Assembly (NCBI GenBank): GCA_001724995.1
Contig: MEFD01000023.1
Location: forward strand, 34,443 to 98,442
DNA from: Rubrivivax sp. SCN 71-131
GTDB lineage: Bacteria > Pseudomonadota > Gammaproteobacteria > Burkholderiales > Burkholderiaceae_C
Direction: 5' to 3'
DNA: 64,000 nt
Under the pieces are notes generated by a model. The model did no database searches. It was not told the DNA's origin and saw nothing but the letters and a program-made list of their open reading frames with translations. The translations under genes and the position numbers were made by a program. Below are positions 1 through 9,177 of the stretch, piece after piece (within the stretch, counting starts at the first letter, position 1; each line of letters starts with the position of its first letter).

Positions 1-1
1 A

Positions 2-577
2 AACGGCGACAGCGACGAGAACGCCGAACGCAAGGCGATGGAGCGCGCCCTGGGCAGCGGTGTGCTGATCATCGACAACGGCACCATCCTCACCAACCTG
101 CACGTCCTCGCCGGCAGCCGCAGGATCCGCGTGCGCTTCTGGAACGGCCTCGAGAGCGAGGCCGACATCGTCGCCAGCCAGCCCGAGAACGACCTCGCGG
201 TGCTGCGCGCGGCCAGGCTGCCCGACGACCCGCAGGCGGCGACGATGCGCAGCACCGCCGACCTCGCGCCGGGCGACGAGGTGGTCGCCGTGGGCTTTCC
301 CTTCGGCCTCGGGCCCTCGGTCAGCGCGGGCGTCGTCTCCGGCCTCGGGCGCGAGTTCCGCAGCCCCGACGGGCAGTCGCGGCTGAGCAACCTGATCCAG
401 TTCGACGCCGCGGCCAACCCCGGCAACAGCGGCGGCCCGCTGGTGACGATGGACGGCCACGTCGTCGGCATCGTCACCGCCATCCTCAACCCGGGCGAGC
501 AGCGCACCTTCATCGGCATCGGCTTCGCCGTGCCGATCGAGAACGCGGCGCAGGCCGCGGGCATGCCGCCCTTCTGA
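2..577 (+). CDS. Trypsin-like serine protease (S1C/HtrA-like), 5' truncated by window edge
   Basis: The reading frame is open from base 2, so the N-terminus lies outside the window; 191 residues are visible. The chymotrypsin-fold triad can be read: His in TNLHVL, Asp in ENDLAVL and Ser in GNSGGP, in the HtrA/DegP order. The chain stops about 50 residues after the serine, so no PDZ domain follows as it would in DegP or DegS. The family cleaves misfolded or regulatory proteins, usually in the periplasm; location cannot be judged without the N-terminus. An internal ATG at 38 is too close to the His region to be a convincing start. The next gene, moxR, follows after 56 bases on the same strand. 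Confidence 0.85.
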   Translation, partial: NGDSDENAERKAMERALGSGVLIIDNGTILTNLHVLAGSRRIRVRFWNGLESEADIVASQPENDLAVLRAARLPDDPQAATMRSTADLAPGDEVVAVGFPFGLGPSVSAGVVSGLGREFRSPDGQSRLSNLIQFDAAANPGNSGGPLVTMDGHVVGIVTAILNPGEQRTFIGIGFAVPIENAAQAAGMPPF

Positions 578-633
578 TCCTGGGCGCACGCACGCCCTCC
601 CGCCACCCGACCCCAACCGACCCGGGAACCCGC

Positions 634-1626
634 ATGGACGACAAGGCCGCCGCCACCGCCACGCTGATGGAGCAGATCCTCTACGAGGTCAAGCGCGTCG
701 TCGTCGGCCAGGACCGCTTCCTCGAGCGCGTGCTGGTGGCCATGCTGGCGCAGGGCCACCTGCTGGTGGAAGGCGTGCCGGGCCTGGCCAAGACGCTGAC
801 CATCAAGACGCTGGCGCGCGCCGTGCGCGGCAGCTTCGGCCGCATCCAGTTCACGCCCGATCTCGTTCCCGCCGACCTGATCGGCACGCGCATCTACAAC
901 CAGAAGACCGGCGAGTTCGGCACCAGCTTGGGTCCGGTATTCGCCAACCTGCTGCTGGCCGACGAAATCAATCGCGCGCCGGCCAAGGTGCAGAGCGCGC
1001 TGCTGGAGGTGATGCAGGAGCGACAGGTGACGATCGCCGGGCAGACGCACAAGGTGCCCGAGCCCTACGTCGTGATGGCGACGCAGAACCCGATCGAGAC
1101 CGAAGGCACGTACCCGCTGCCCGAGGCGCAGGTCGACCGCTTCATGATGAAGGTGCTGCTCGACTACCCGAGCGAGGAGGAGGAGTTCGTCATCGTCGAG
1201 CGCGTCACCGGCGCGCCGATCGAGGTGGGCGCGGTGGCCGACACCTTCCAGCTCAGCGCCCTGCAGCGCGAGTGCCGCGAGGTCTTCTGCGACCCGGCAC
1301 TGATGCAGTACGCGGTGCGCCTGGTGGCGGCCACGCGCCGGCCCGCTTCCTTCGGCCTCGCCGACCTCGCCCCGCGCATCGGCTACGGCGCAAGCCCGCG
1401 CGCGAGCATCGCCCTCGTCGAGGGCGCCAAGGCGCTGGCGCTGCTGCGCGGACGGCGCTACGCGCTGCTCGAGGACATGCGCGACCTCGTTGCCGACGTG
1501 CTGCGCCACCGCATCGTGCTCTCCTACGAGGCGCTGGCCGAAGGCCTGGATGCCGATGCGCTGATCGCGCGCCTGGTCAAGGCCGTGCCGGCGCCGGACA
1601 AGCCGTTGGCGCACGACCGCAGCTGA
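634..1626 (+). CDS. MoxR-family AAA+ ATPase
   Basis: A 330-residue AAA+ ATPase of the MoxR class. Walker A is GVPGLAKT near residue 50, Walker B is LLLADEINRAP near residue 110, and the sensor region is TQNPIETEGTYPLPEAQ near residue 155. A C-terminal lid domain follows. MoxR proteins are thought to act as chaperones that activate partner proteins carrying VWA domains. That fits here, because a DUF58 gene and a VWA membrane protein gene follow at once on the same strand, 28 bases and then an overlap apart. The exact client is not known from sequence. Confidence 0.93.
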   Translation: MDDKAAATATLMEQILYEVKRVVVGQDRFLERVLVAMLAQGHLLVEGVPGLAKTLTIKTLARAVRGSFGRIQFTPDLVPADLIGTRIYNQKTGEFGTSLGPVFANLLLADEINRAPAKVQSALLEVMQERQVTIAGQTHKVPEPYVVMATQNPIETEGTYPLPEAQVDRFMMKVLLDYPSEEEEFVIVERVTGAPIEVGAVADTFQLSALQRECREVFCDPALMQYAVRLVAATRRPASFGLADLAPRIGYGASPRASIALVEGAKALALLRGRRYALLEDMRDLVADVLRHRIVLSYEALAEGLDADALIARLVKAVPAPDKPLAHDRS

Positions 1627-1654
1627 TGGGGCAGCCGATGGGAGGCGCGCGGCC

Positions 1655-2677
1655 ATGAACACACAAGCCGCCCCGTCCGGCAGCGACGCGCTGCTGCGCC
1701 GCCTCGAGTGGACGGTGCTGCGGCGCCTGGACGGCCTGCTGCAGGGCGACTACCGCACGCTGTGGCGCGGCGTGGGCGTCGACCTCGCCGACCTGCGCGA
1801 GTACCAGCCGCACGACGACGTGCGCCACATCGACTGGAACGTCACCGCGCGGCTGCAGCAGCCCTTTGTGCGCCAGTTCGTCGAGGACCGCGACCTCTGC
1901 GCCTGGTTCCTGCTCGACCTCTCGGGCAGCGTCGACTTCGGCTCGGGCGAGCGCACCAAGCTCGCGCTGGCCGGCGGCTTCGTCGCCACGCTGGCCCGCG
2001 TGCTCACGCGCCATGGCAGCCGCGTCGGTGCGCTGTTCTACGGGCGGCAGGTGGAGGCGGTGCTGCCGCCGCGCGCCACGCGCACGCAGGTGCTCGAGCT
2101 GCTGCAGCGCATGCGTGCGCGGCCGCAGTCGGCGGCGCCCGTCGCGCCGGCGAAGCAGCCGCGCCGCGGGCTTTTCGGACGCAGGCGCGCGCAGGCTGCG
2201 GCGGCAAGCGGCCCGGGCACCGTGCTGGCCGAGCTGCTGCGGGCGGCCGAGCGCATCATGCGGCGGCGCAGCCTCGTCTTCGTCGTCTCCGACTTCATCA
2301 GCCAGCCTGGCTGGGAGGCGGTGCTGGCGCGGCTGGCGCGCCGGCACGAGGTGGTCGCCGTGCGCGTCTTCGACCCGGCCGAGCTCGCGCTGCCCGACGT
2401 CGGCCTGGTGACGATCGAGGACGCCGAGACCGGCGAGCAGTTATTCGTCGATGCCGGGGATGCGGCGTTCCGCGCCCGCTACGCCGAGCTCGCGCAGGCC
2501 CACGAGCAGGCGCTGCGGCAAACGCTTGCCGCCAGCGGCGCCAACACGCTCGAGCTGGCCACCGACGACGACCTGCTGCAGGCCTTGCTGCGCTTCGTCG
2601 AACTGCGCCGGCTGCGTGCGCGCCAGCCGCTGCCGGGGCGCTTCCCGGCCCACCTGCATCCGGAGCAGGCCGCATGA
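1655..2677 (+). CDS. DUF58 domain protein, partner of MoxR
   Basis: A 340-residue protein with the DUF58 signature YQPHDDVRHIDWNVTAR around residues 49-65 and a VWA-like fold afterwards, including the DLSGSVDFG stretch. A basic, alanine-rich insert lies near residues 155-190 (QPRRGLFGRRRAQ). No strong membrane segment is visible, unlike many DUF58 proteins. It lies between moxR and a VWA protein in one operon, the usual MoxR/DUF58/VWA arrangement. The role is presumed to be assembly or activation of an envelope complex; no biochemical function can be assigned. Confidence 0.88.
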   Translation: MNTQAAPSGSDALLRRLEWTVLRRLDGLLQGDYRTLWRGVGVDLADLREYQPHDDVRHIDWNVTARLQQPFVRQFVEDRDLCAWFLLDLSGSVDFGSGERTKLALAGGFVATLARVLTRHGSRVGALFYGRQVEAVLPPRATRTQVLELLQRMRARPQSAAPVAPAKQPRRGLFGRRRAQAAAASGPGTVLAELLRAAERIMRRRSLVFVVSDFISQPGWEAVLARLARRHEVVAVRVFDPAELALPDVGLVTIEDAETGEQLFVDAGDAAFRARYAELAQAHEQALRQTLAASGANTLELATDDDLLQALLRFVELRRLRARQPLPGRFPAHLHPEQAA

Positions 2678-2735
2678 GCGCGCCGGGCCGCTCCCAAGCG
2701 CTCATCCCGCAGCGCGCAGCGCGGAGGGTAGCCCA

Positions 2736-3776
2736 GTGAGCTTCTACTGGCCCGAGCTGCTGGGGTCGCTGCTGCTGCTGCCGCTGCTGGTGCTGCTCTA
2801 CCTCGGGTTGCTGGCGCGGCGCAAGCGCGCAAGCGTGCGCCTGGCCAGCCTGCACATCGCCCGCCTGGCTGTGGGCAAGGGCCCGGGCTGGCGGCGCCAC
2901 CTGCCGCCCTTGCTGCTGCTGCTGGCGATTGCCGCGCTGCTCGTGGCGACCGCACGCCCGGCGGCCAAGATCACGCTGCCGCTTTCCGAGCGCACCATCA
3001 TCCTCGCGATGGACGTCTCGGGCAGCATGCGCGCCGAGGACGTGAAGCCCAACCGCCTGGTCGCCAGCCAGGAAGCGGCCAAGACCTTCGTGCGCGCGCT
3101 GCCGCACGAGGTGCGCGTGGGCGTGATCGCCTTCGCCGGCACCGCCGCGGTGGTGCAGGCGCCGACCACGAGCCACGACGACGTGCTCGCCGCGATCGAG
3201 CGCTTCCAGCTGCAGCGCGCAACGGCCACCGGCAGCGGCATCATCCTCTCGCTGGCCACGCTGTTCCCGGACCACGGCATCGAGATCCAGCACGTCACCG
3301 GCCAGCGCAACTTCCCCGGCCGGCCGCTGGGCAAGACGGCCGACGAGGGCAAGCCCAGGTTCACGCCGGTGGAGCCCGGGAGCTACCGCTCGGCCGCGAT
3401 CATCATGCTCACAGACGGCCAGCGCACCACCGGCCCCGACCCGCTGGACGCCGCCAAGATGGCCGCCGAGCGCGGCGTGCGCGTCTACACCGTCGGCATG
3501 GGCACGACGCACGGCGAGGTCATCGGCTTCGAAGGCTGGAGCATGCGCGTGCGCCTGGACGAGGAGACGCTCAAGGACGTGGCGCGCATCACCCGCGGCG
3601 AGTACTTCTACGCCGGCACCGCCGAGGACCTGACCAAGGTCTACCAGAGCCTGTCCTCGCGCATGGTGGTCGAGACCAAGGAGACCGAAATCTCCGCGCT
3701 CTTCGCCGCCCTGGGCGCGCTGCTGGCCATCACCGCCGCGGGCCTGAGCCTGTGGTGGTTCGGGCGCGTGGTCTGA
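2736..3776 (+). CDS. BatA/BatB-like VWA domain membrane protein
   Basis: I place the start at the GTG at 2736, preceded by GGAGGGTA; this gives 346 residues beginning MSFYWPELLG. A hydrophobic segment at residues 8-28 and another near 55-75 precede a VWA domain with an intact MIDAS motif, DVSGSMRAED, near residue 90. A last hydrophobic stretch, ALGALLAITAAGLSLWW, is at the C-terminus. This is the Bat layout of a VWA domain held in the periplasm between membrane helices. It is the likely client of the MoxR ATPase upstream. An earlier in-frame ATG at 2451 lies inside the DUF58 gene and is rejected. Confidence 0.88.
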   Translation: MSFYWPELLGSLLLLPLLVLLYLGLLARRKRASVRLASLHIARLAVGKGPGWRRHLPPLLLLLAIAALLVATARPAAKITLPLSERTIILAMDVSGSMRAEDVKPNRLVASQEAAKTFVRALPHEVRVGVIAFAGTAAVVQAPTTSHDDVLAAIERFQLQRATATGSGIILSLATLFPDHGIEIQHVTGQRNFPGRPLGKTADEGKPRFTPVEPGSYRSAAIIMLTDGQRTTGPDPLDAAKMAAERGVRVYTVGMGTTHGEVIGFEGWSMRVRLDEETLKDVARITRGEYFYAGTAEDLTKVYQSLSSRMVVETKETEISALFAALGALLAITAAGLSLWWFGRVV

Positions 3777-3834
3777 GCGGGCGCGTCCACCGCGTCTCAC
3801 ACCCCCCTGTCGATCGCAGGCACGAGGAAACATC

Positions 3835-4122
3835 ATGAGCATGGCCTACGTCGTCGGCCACATCACCGTCAAGGACGAGGCGCGCTGGGCCGAGTACCGC
3901 GCGCGCGTGCCGGGCACGCTCGAACCCTGGGGCGCCGAGCTCGTCTGCCGCGGCCACCAGGTTGCCGTCTGGGCCGGCGAGAACCCGCACAGCGACCTGG
4001 TCGTGATCCGTTTCGCCAGCGTCGAGGCCGCCGACGGCTGGTTCCACTCCCCCGCCTACCAGGCGCTGATCCCGCTGCGGCAGCAGGCCGCGGAGGTCGT
4101 GCTGCTGTGCTATGAGGAGTAA
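3835..4122 (+). CDS. Small DUF1330-like protein
   Basis: A 95-residue protein that looks like DUF1330, a small dimeric alpha/beta-barrel family of unknown function. Visible family traits are an N-terminal beta strand MAYVVGHITV, a DEARWAEYRARVP helix and a final Y-Q-LIPLRQQAAE segment. Two ATGs, at 3835 and 3841, both follow the GAGGAAA site; the first is used here. The next gene is convergent and 33 bases away, so this is the end of its transcription unit. It may be transcribed separately from the VWA gene 58 bases upstream. Confidence 0.75.
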   Translation: MSMAYVVGHITVKDEARWAEYRARVPGTLEPWGAELVCRGHQVAVWAGENPHSDLVVIRFASVEAADGWFHSPAYQALIPLRQQAAEVVLLCYEE

Positions 4123-4136
4123 GGCGGTCGGCCGCC

Positions 4137-4150
4137 CGGGCGAGCGCCCG
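4137..4150. terminator. Inverted repeat between convergent genes
   Basis: A perfect 6-base inverted repeat CGGGCG-AG-CGCCCG lies in the 33-base gap between two convergent genes. It has no T-run, so calling it a bidirectional terminator is only an inference from position. Confidence 0.3.
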
Positions 4151-4155
4151 CGCCG

Positions 4156-5160
4156 CTATTTCAGCGGCTCGCGCAGCACCCCCGCGCGCGAAGCGGCGAT
4201 CCAGCTGCCGTCCCTGGCGGCCAGCGCCGCCGTCAGCGAGAGGCGGTCGCTGCGCTGCGCCGGGGTGAAGCTCGCGCCGCCGTCCCTGCTCACCGCCTGC
4301 AGGCCGTCCAGGCCGACGGCAAGCACCGCCTCGCCCTGGCGCGCAAAGCCGGTGACCGAGCTCTGGCTGCCGATGTCCACGCGCGTCCAGCTGCGACCGC
4401 GGTCGCTGCTGCGATAGACGTTGCCGCGCTGCCCGCCGACGAGCAGCACGTCGGGCGACAGCGCGATGCCGCCCCAGAACGAGCCCTTGTAGCCGGTGGC
4501 GAGATAGCTCCAGGTGGCACCCGCGTCCTCCGAGCGCAGCACGTAACCGCGCTCGGCGGCCGCATAGACCACGCCCTTCCCGTCGGCAAAGAGCGCGAGC
4601 AGGTTGAGGTCGGCCCGCTTGGCGCCCGGCGGCGGCGCTAGCTCGCGTGTCTGCCAGGTCTTGCCGCCGTCGCCGGTGGTGAGCACGAGCGACCACAGGC
4701 CGACCGCCACGCCGCGCTGCGCATCGAGGAAGTGCACCGCGAAGAGCGGTCGGTCTTCCGCAGTGTCCAGCCGCTGCACGCGCCAGCTCCCGCCGCCGTC
4801 GTCGCTGGCGAGGATCGCACCCCAGTGCCCCACGGCCCAGCCGTGGCGCTCGTCGACGAAGCTGACCGCCGTCAGCATCGAGCTCACGGGGACGGCCTGC
4901 GCCTGGCGAAAGCTCGCGCCGTCGTCCTCGGAGCGCAGCACGATGCCGTGGTCGCCGACGCCGACGACCGCCTGCCCGGCGCGCGCCAGGCCCAGCACCA
5001 TCGTCTTGTCCGCGTTGGACGCCTGGACCGCGGGCACCGCGGCGAGCGCGCCGCCGGAGGCCGCCGGGGTGCCTGCCTGTGCCGCCCAGCCGGCGCTGCC
5101 GGCGCAAGCCAGCAGCGCCGCCGCCAGCGCGCGGCGAAGGACAGGCGTACAGGCCATCAT
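4156..5160 (-). CDS. YCF48-like beta-propeller protein, exported
   Basis: A 334-residue protein starting at the ATG at 5160 (MMACTPVLRRALAAALLACAG), which gives a clear signal peptide ending near AGWAAQA. The mature part holds repeated propeller blades with BNR/YCF48-type motifs such as SEDDGASF, SDDGGGSW, TGDGGKTW, SEDAGATW and SSDRGRSW. YCF48-like proteins of proteobacteria commonly sit with RND permease, DUF1302 and DUF1329 genes, as here, and are thought to work in the periplasm. The gene lies 20 bases after the aldehyde dehydrogenase and ends the minus-strand cluster. A longer in-frame extension to 5316 overlaps the dehydrogenase and removes the signal peptide, so it is rejected. Confidence 0.87.
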   Translation of the reverse strand: MMACTPVLRRALAAALLACAGSAGWAAQAGTPAASGGALAAVPAVQASNADKTMVLGLARAGQAVVGVGDHGIVLRSEDDGASFRQAQAVPVSSMLTAVSFVDERHGWAVGHWGAILASDDGGGSWRVQRLDTAEDRPLFAVHFLDAQRGVAVGLWSLVLTTGDGGKTWQTRELAPPPGAKRADLNLLALFADGKGVVYAAAERGYVLRSEDAGATWSYLATGYKGSFWGGIALSPDVLLVGGQRGNVYRSSDRGRSWTRVDIGSQSSVTGFARQGEAVLAVGLDGLQAVSRDGGASFTPAQRSDRLSLTAALAARDGSWIAASRAGVLREPLK

Positions 5161-5180
5161 CGTGCTCCGGCTTCGCGGGC

Positions 5181-6611
5181 TCACTTCTTGATGCTGATGA
5201 CCTGGGGCCGCGTCACGGCCTTCAGGCCATCGACGCCGAACTCGACGCCATAGCCCGAGCCCTTGGCACCGCCGAACGGCACCATCGGGTGGATCATGCC
5301 GTGCTGGTTGATCCACACCGTGCCGGCCTGGATGCGACCGGCGACCGCGGCCGCCTTGGCGGTGTCGGCCGACCAGACCGAGGCTCCAAGGCCCACGTTC
5401 AGGCGGTTGGCGCTGGCGATGGCCTCCTCGACGTCGCGGTACTTGATGATCGGCAGCACGGGGCCGAACTGCTCCTCGTCGACGAGGCGGTTGCCGTCCT
5501 TCAGGCCGGTCACCAGCGTCAGCGGATAGAAGTAGCCCGGGCCGCCGGCCGGCGCGCCGCCGCAGACGATGGTGCCGCCTTCGGTCTTCGCGCTCTCGAC
5601 GAGATCGACCACCTTGTCGTACTGCATCTTGTTCTGGATCGGGCCCATCACGGTCCCGTCCTTCATGCCGTCGCCCATCGGCATCGCCTGCGCCAGCTCC
5701 TTGAGCGCCTGCACCGTCGCATCGTAGAGGCTCTCCGGGACGTACAGGCGCTTGGCGGCCGCGCAGGTCTGGCCCATGTTGATGAAGGCGCCCCAGAAGA
5801 GGCCCATGGCCATGGCCTTCGGGTCGGCGTCGGGCAGCATGATGGCGGCGTCGTTGCCGCCGAGCTCCAGCGTCACCGGGATGACGTTCTTCGCCGCGGC
5901 CTCGGCGACCTTGACGCCGGTGCGTGCCGAACCGGTGAACATGAGCTTGTCCAGCCGCGGGTCGGAGACCAGCCAGGAGCCGACCTCACCGGCGCCGCTG
6001 ACGGTGTTCACCACCCCCGCAGGAAGCACCTCGTTGATCAGGCGCACGAGCTCAAGCGTGCCGATCGAGGTGTACTCCGAAGGCTTGATGACGACGGTGT
6101 TGCCGGCGCGGATCGAGGGGATGATCTGCCAGATGGCGATGAGGAGCGGCCAGTTCCACGGCGCGATGGCGCCGATGACGCCGAAGGGCTTGCGGTGCAC
6201 CTCGTCGCGGCGCGTCTCGTCCTCGAACGCCACCTCGACCGGCAGGTCCAGGCTGGCCGGCACCTGGGTCCAGGCCTCGCAGCCCCAGACCTCGAAGCGC
6301 GCGCCGGGCACCTGGTCGGGGCCCACGCCGCCCAGCGGCTTGCCCTGCTCGCGCGTCACCCACTCGGCGAGGTAGGCCGAGTTCTTGTTGATGACCTCGG
6401 CGACCTTCATCATCAGCGCCTTGCGCTCGCCGTCGGGTCGCGCGGCCCAGGCCGGCTGCGCGGCGCGCGCCGCAGCCACGGCCTCGGCCACCTGCTCCTT
6501 GCTGGAGATCGGCACCAGTCCGATGGCCTCGCCGGTGGCGGGGTTGATGGACTGGAAGGTCTTGTCGGATCCGACGGCCTTGCCGTTGATCGTGTTCAGG
6601 TAGGTCTGCAT
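5181..6611 (-). CDS. NAD(P)-dependent aldehyde dehydrogenase
   Basis: A 476-residue aldehyde dehydrogenase of normal length. The active residues are visible: Asn153 in PWNW, Lys176 in IKPSE, Glu249 in LELGG and Cys283 in GQTCAA. The enzyme oxidises an aldehyde to a carboxylate in the cytoplasm; the substrate cannot be read from sequence. It is embedded between an RND permease gene (93 bases upstream) and a YCF48-like gene. Because an amine dehydrogenase operon lies 10 kb away, oxidation of amine-derived aldehydes is a reasonable guess. A role in processing the hydrophobic cargo of the RND cluster is equally possible. Confidence 0.93.
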   Translation of the reverse strand: MQTYLNTINGKAVGSDKTFQSINPATGEAIGLVPISSKEQVAEAVAAARAAQPAWAARPDGERKALMMKVAEVINKNSAYLAEWVTREQGKPLGGVGPDQVPGARFEVWGCEAWTQVPASLDLPVEVAFEDETRRDEVHRKPFGVIGAIAPWNWPLLIAIWQIIPSIRAGNTVVIKPSEYTSIGTLELVRLINEVLPAGVVNTVSGAGEVGSWLVSDPRLDKLMFTGSARTGVKVAEAAAKNVIPVTLELGGNDAAIMLPDADPKAMAMGLFWGAFINMGQTCAAAKRLYVPESLYDATVQALKELAQAMPMGDGMKDGTVMGPIQNKMQYDKVVDLVESAKTEGGTIVCGGAPAGGPGYFYPLTLVTGLKDGNRLVDEEQFGPVLPIIKYRDVEEAIASANRLNVGLGASVWSADTAKAAAVAGRIQAGTVWINQHGMIHPMVPFGGAKGSGYGVEFGVDGLKAVTRPQVISIKK

Positions 6612-6704
6612 CGACTGCTCCTGGGGTGGTGGTTGGGTTGCCCTGGAAGCGCCGCGTGCGGCACGCCTTCCGGAGCGCAGGGGGACAGGGATCGTCTCAC
6701 GTCG

Positions 6705-9092
6705 TCAGTGCCCGAGCATGCCCGGCGCGCGTGCCGGGCGACGCCGCGGGAACACGCGTTCGAGCCAGACGACGAAGGCCGGCAGCACCGTCATCGCCAT
6801 CACCATGTTGACCATGAACATGAAGGCCAGCAGCTTGCCCATGTCGGCCTGGAACTTCAACTCCGAGAAGCTCCAGGTGGCCACACCGATGGCCAGCGTG
6901 ATGGCGGTGAAGATGGTCGCCATGCCGGTTTCGAGGATGGCGTGCTCGACCGCCTTGACGATGCCCGCGCCGCCGGCCAGGTGCAGCTGCAGGCGGTTGT
7001 AGATATAGAAGGCGTAGTCGACGCCGATGCCCACCGCCAGCACCATCACCGGCAGCGTGGCCACGGTGAGGCCGATCTCCAGCTCCTTCATGAACCAGTA
7101 GCCGATGAAGGTGCCCACCGTGAGCGGCAGGCAGCAGGCGAGCACCGCGCGCAGGTCGCGGTAGACGAGGAAGACGAGCACGACGATGGCCGCGTAGACG
7201 TAGAGCATCATCGGCAGCTCGCTGTGCTCGACCTCCTCGTTGATCGCCGCCAGCACGCCGGCGTTGCCCGCGGCGAGGCGGATCTTCACCTCCGGCATCG
7301 GCTCGTGCGCGCGGAAGTCTTTCACCGCGGCGATCAGCCGGTTGATCGTCGTCGCCTTGTGGTCGGCGAGGTAGACGTGCACCGCGGTCATGCTGCAGTC
7401 CTTGCGCATCATGCCCGGCACGCGTCCGATCTCGGTCGACAGCGCGGCGTAGTTGGCGGGGTCGATCGGCACCACCGCCATCTTCGGATTGCCTTCGTTG
7501 TAGCCCTCGCTGTACTGGCGCAGCATCGACGAGTACGAGGTGATGCCGAGCACGCCGGCCACCGGCTCGATGGCCCACACGAAGCGATCCTGGTAGGCAC
7601 CCAGCGCCACGCGCTCGCACGAGTCCGGCGGGGCCTCGAAAACGACGGTGAGCCAGTCCAGGCCGGCATCGAAGTTCTCGGCGATCGACACCGCATCGCG
7701 GTTGTAGCGCGCGTCCGCGCGCAGCTCCGGCGCACCGGGCTGCAGCGTGCCGACGACGCGGTCGTGGCTCTGCCAGGCCGACAGCGCAAGCACCCCGGCG
7801 GCCAGCGCCAGCACGAGCGGTGCACGCCGGGGTTCGGCCAGGCGCGCCACCGCGGTGAGCCAGGCCGCGCGCTGCTCGCGCTTGAGGATGGCCTTGTCGG
7901 CGTACTTGCGCGAGACCTCGAAGTACGACGCGCCCAGCGGCAGCATGACGAGGTTGCTGACGACCTTGTACGCCACGCCGATGGCGGCGGTGATGGCCAG
8001 CTCGCGCACCATCGGGATGGGGATCATCAGCAGCGTGATGAAGGTGACGAAGGCGGTCAGCAGCGCCAGCGTGCCGGGGATCAGCAGGCCGATGAAGCTC
8101 GCGCGCGCCGCCTGCTCGCAGGACTTGCCGTGCGAGATCTCGCGCACGATGAAGTTGATCTGCTGCACACCGTGCGAGACGCCGATGGCGAACACCAGAA
8201 AGGGCACGAGCACCGCCAGCGGGTCCAGGCCGTAGCCGAGCAGCCGCAGCGTGCCGAACTGCCACACCAGCGAGGCCAGCGAGCAGCCGATGGCCAGCAG
8301 TGTGAAGCGCAGCGAATGGCAGTACCAGTAGACCGCCAGTGCCGTGAGCACGAGCGCGACCAGGCAGAACTCGAGCACCGCCGAGGCACCAGCGGCGATG
8401 TCGCCGATCTGCTTGGCGAAGCCGATGATCTGGACCTCGTAGTCCTGGTCCTCGAAGGGCTTGCGGATCTGCTCCTCGAGCACGTCGTTGTAGGCAACGT
8501 AGTCGATCGGCACGCCGTTGGCGTCGAACTCGTTGAGCTCGGCGGTGATCATCGCGCTGGTCTGGTCGCGCGAGACCAGCACGCCGACGTAGCCGCCCTG
8601 GCTGGTCGAGCGCTCGATGCCGGCGATCGCCTCCTCGTTCAGGCCTGCCGGCGTGATGGTGCCCGGGATGATCGGGTCGGCGCGAAAGCCCTCCTCCGTG
8701 ATCTCGTTGACGAAGGCGTTGGGCGTCCACAGCGACTGCACGCTGCCGCGCGAGACGTAGGGCAGCGCCATCACCGCCTGCGTCACGTCGTAGAGGCGGG
8801 TCAGCGCCTCCTTCGTCCAGATGGTGCCGCTCCTGGCGCGCACCGTGAAGGTCATGCGGTTGGCTCCGAGCAGGTCGTCGCGGTACTGCTTGAACGTGTC
8901 GACGTACTCATGGCCGATCGGCAACTGCTTCTCGAAGCCGGCCTCCATGCGCAGCTGCAGGGCGAACACCGCCATGGCCGCGGTCAGCGCCAGCAGCGCC
9001 AGCAGGATCGGCGTGCGTCTCCGGAAGAGCAGGTCTTCCAGCCCCTGCAGCGCGCGCAGCAGCGCCGAGGGCTTGTTCGATTCGTTGGCCAT
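6705..9092 (-). CDS. RND-superfamily (MMPL-type) transporter
   Basis: A 795-residue RND/MMPL permease read from the ATG at 9092 (MANESNKPSALL); an in-frame ATG at 9134 is possible. The topology is typical: one helix near residue 35, a large periplasmic domain, five clustered helices, then the pattern is repeated. The polar motifs GVSHGVQQINF and GVDYAFYIYNRL lie in the two helix bundles. The family moves hydrophobic molecules such as lipids or sterols across the envelope. The DUF1302 outer-membrane-like protein, DUF1329 and YCF48-like neighbours form the set usually found with this permease type. Substrate unknown. Confidence 0.92.
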   Translation of the reverse strand: MANESNKPSALLRALQGLEDLLFRRRTPILLALLALTAAMAVFALQLRMEAGFEKQLPIGHEYVDTFKQYRDDLLGANRMTFTVRARSGTIWTKEALTRLYDVTQAVMALPYVSRGSVQSLWTPNAFVNEITEEGFRADPIIPGTITPAGLNEEAIAGIERSTSQGGYVGVLVSRDQTSAMITAELNEFDANGVPIDYVAYNDVLEEQIRKPFEDQDYEVQIIGFAKQIGDIAAGASAVLEFCLVALVLTALAVYWYCHSLRFTLLAIGCSLASLVWQFGTLRLLGYGLDPLAVLVPFLVFAIGVSHGVQQINFIVREISHGKSCEQAARASFIGLLIPGTLALLTAFVTFITLLMIPIPMVRELAITAAIGVAYKVVSNLVMLPLGASYFEVSRKYADKAILKREQRAAWLTAVARLAEPRRAPLVLALAAGVLALSAWQSHDRVVGTLQPGAPELRADARYNRDAVSIAENFDAGLDWLTVVFEAPPDSCERVALGAYQDRFVWAIEPVAGVLGITSYSSMLRQYSEGYNEGNPKMAVVPIDPANYAALSTEIGRVPGMMRKDCSMTAVHVYLADHKATTINRLIAAVKDFRAHEPMPEVKIRLAAGNAGVLAAINEEVEHSELPMMLYVYAAIVVLVFLVYRDLRAVLACCLPLTVGTFIGYWFMKELEIGLTVATLPVMVLAVGIGVDYAFYIYNRLQLHLAGGAGIVKAVEHAILETGMATIFTAITLAIGVATWSFSELKFQADMGKLLAFMFMVNMVMAMTVLPAFVVWLERVFPRRRPARAPGMLGH

Positions 9093-9177
9093 GCTCGGTC
9101 GGGAAAGAGGCGGGCTGCGCCGCGGCACGCGCAAGCGGTCCGGCGCCGTCAGCGCCGGACCGGTGCGGGGCCCGCGA

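Noticed and set aside
2674..2739. A 21-codon frame between the DUF58 and VWA genes that overlaps both
   Set aside because: It has no recognisable feature and its end coincides with the GTG start of the VWA gene; it is best seen as spacer.
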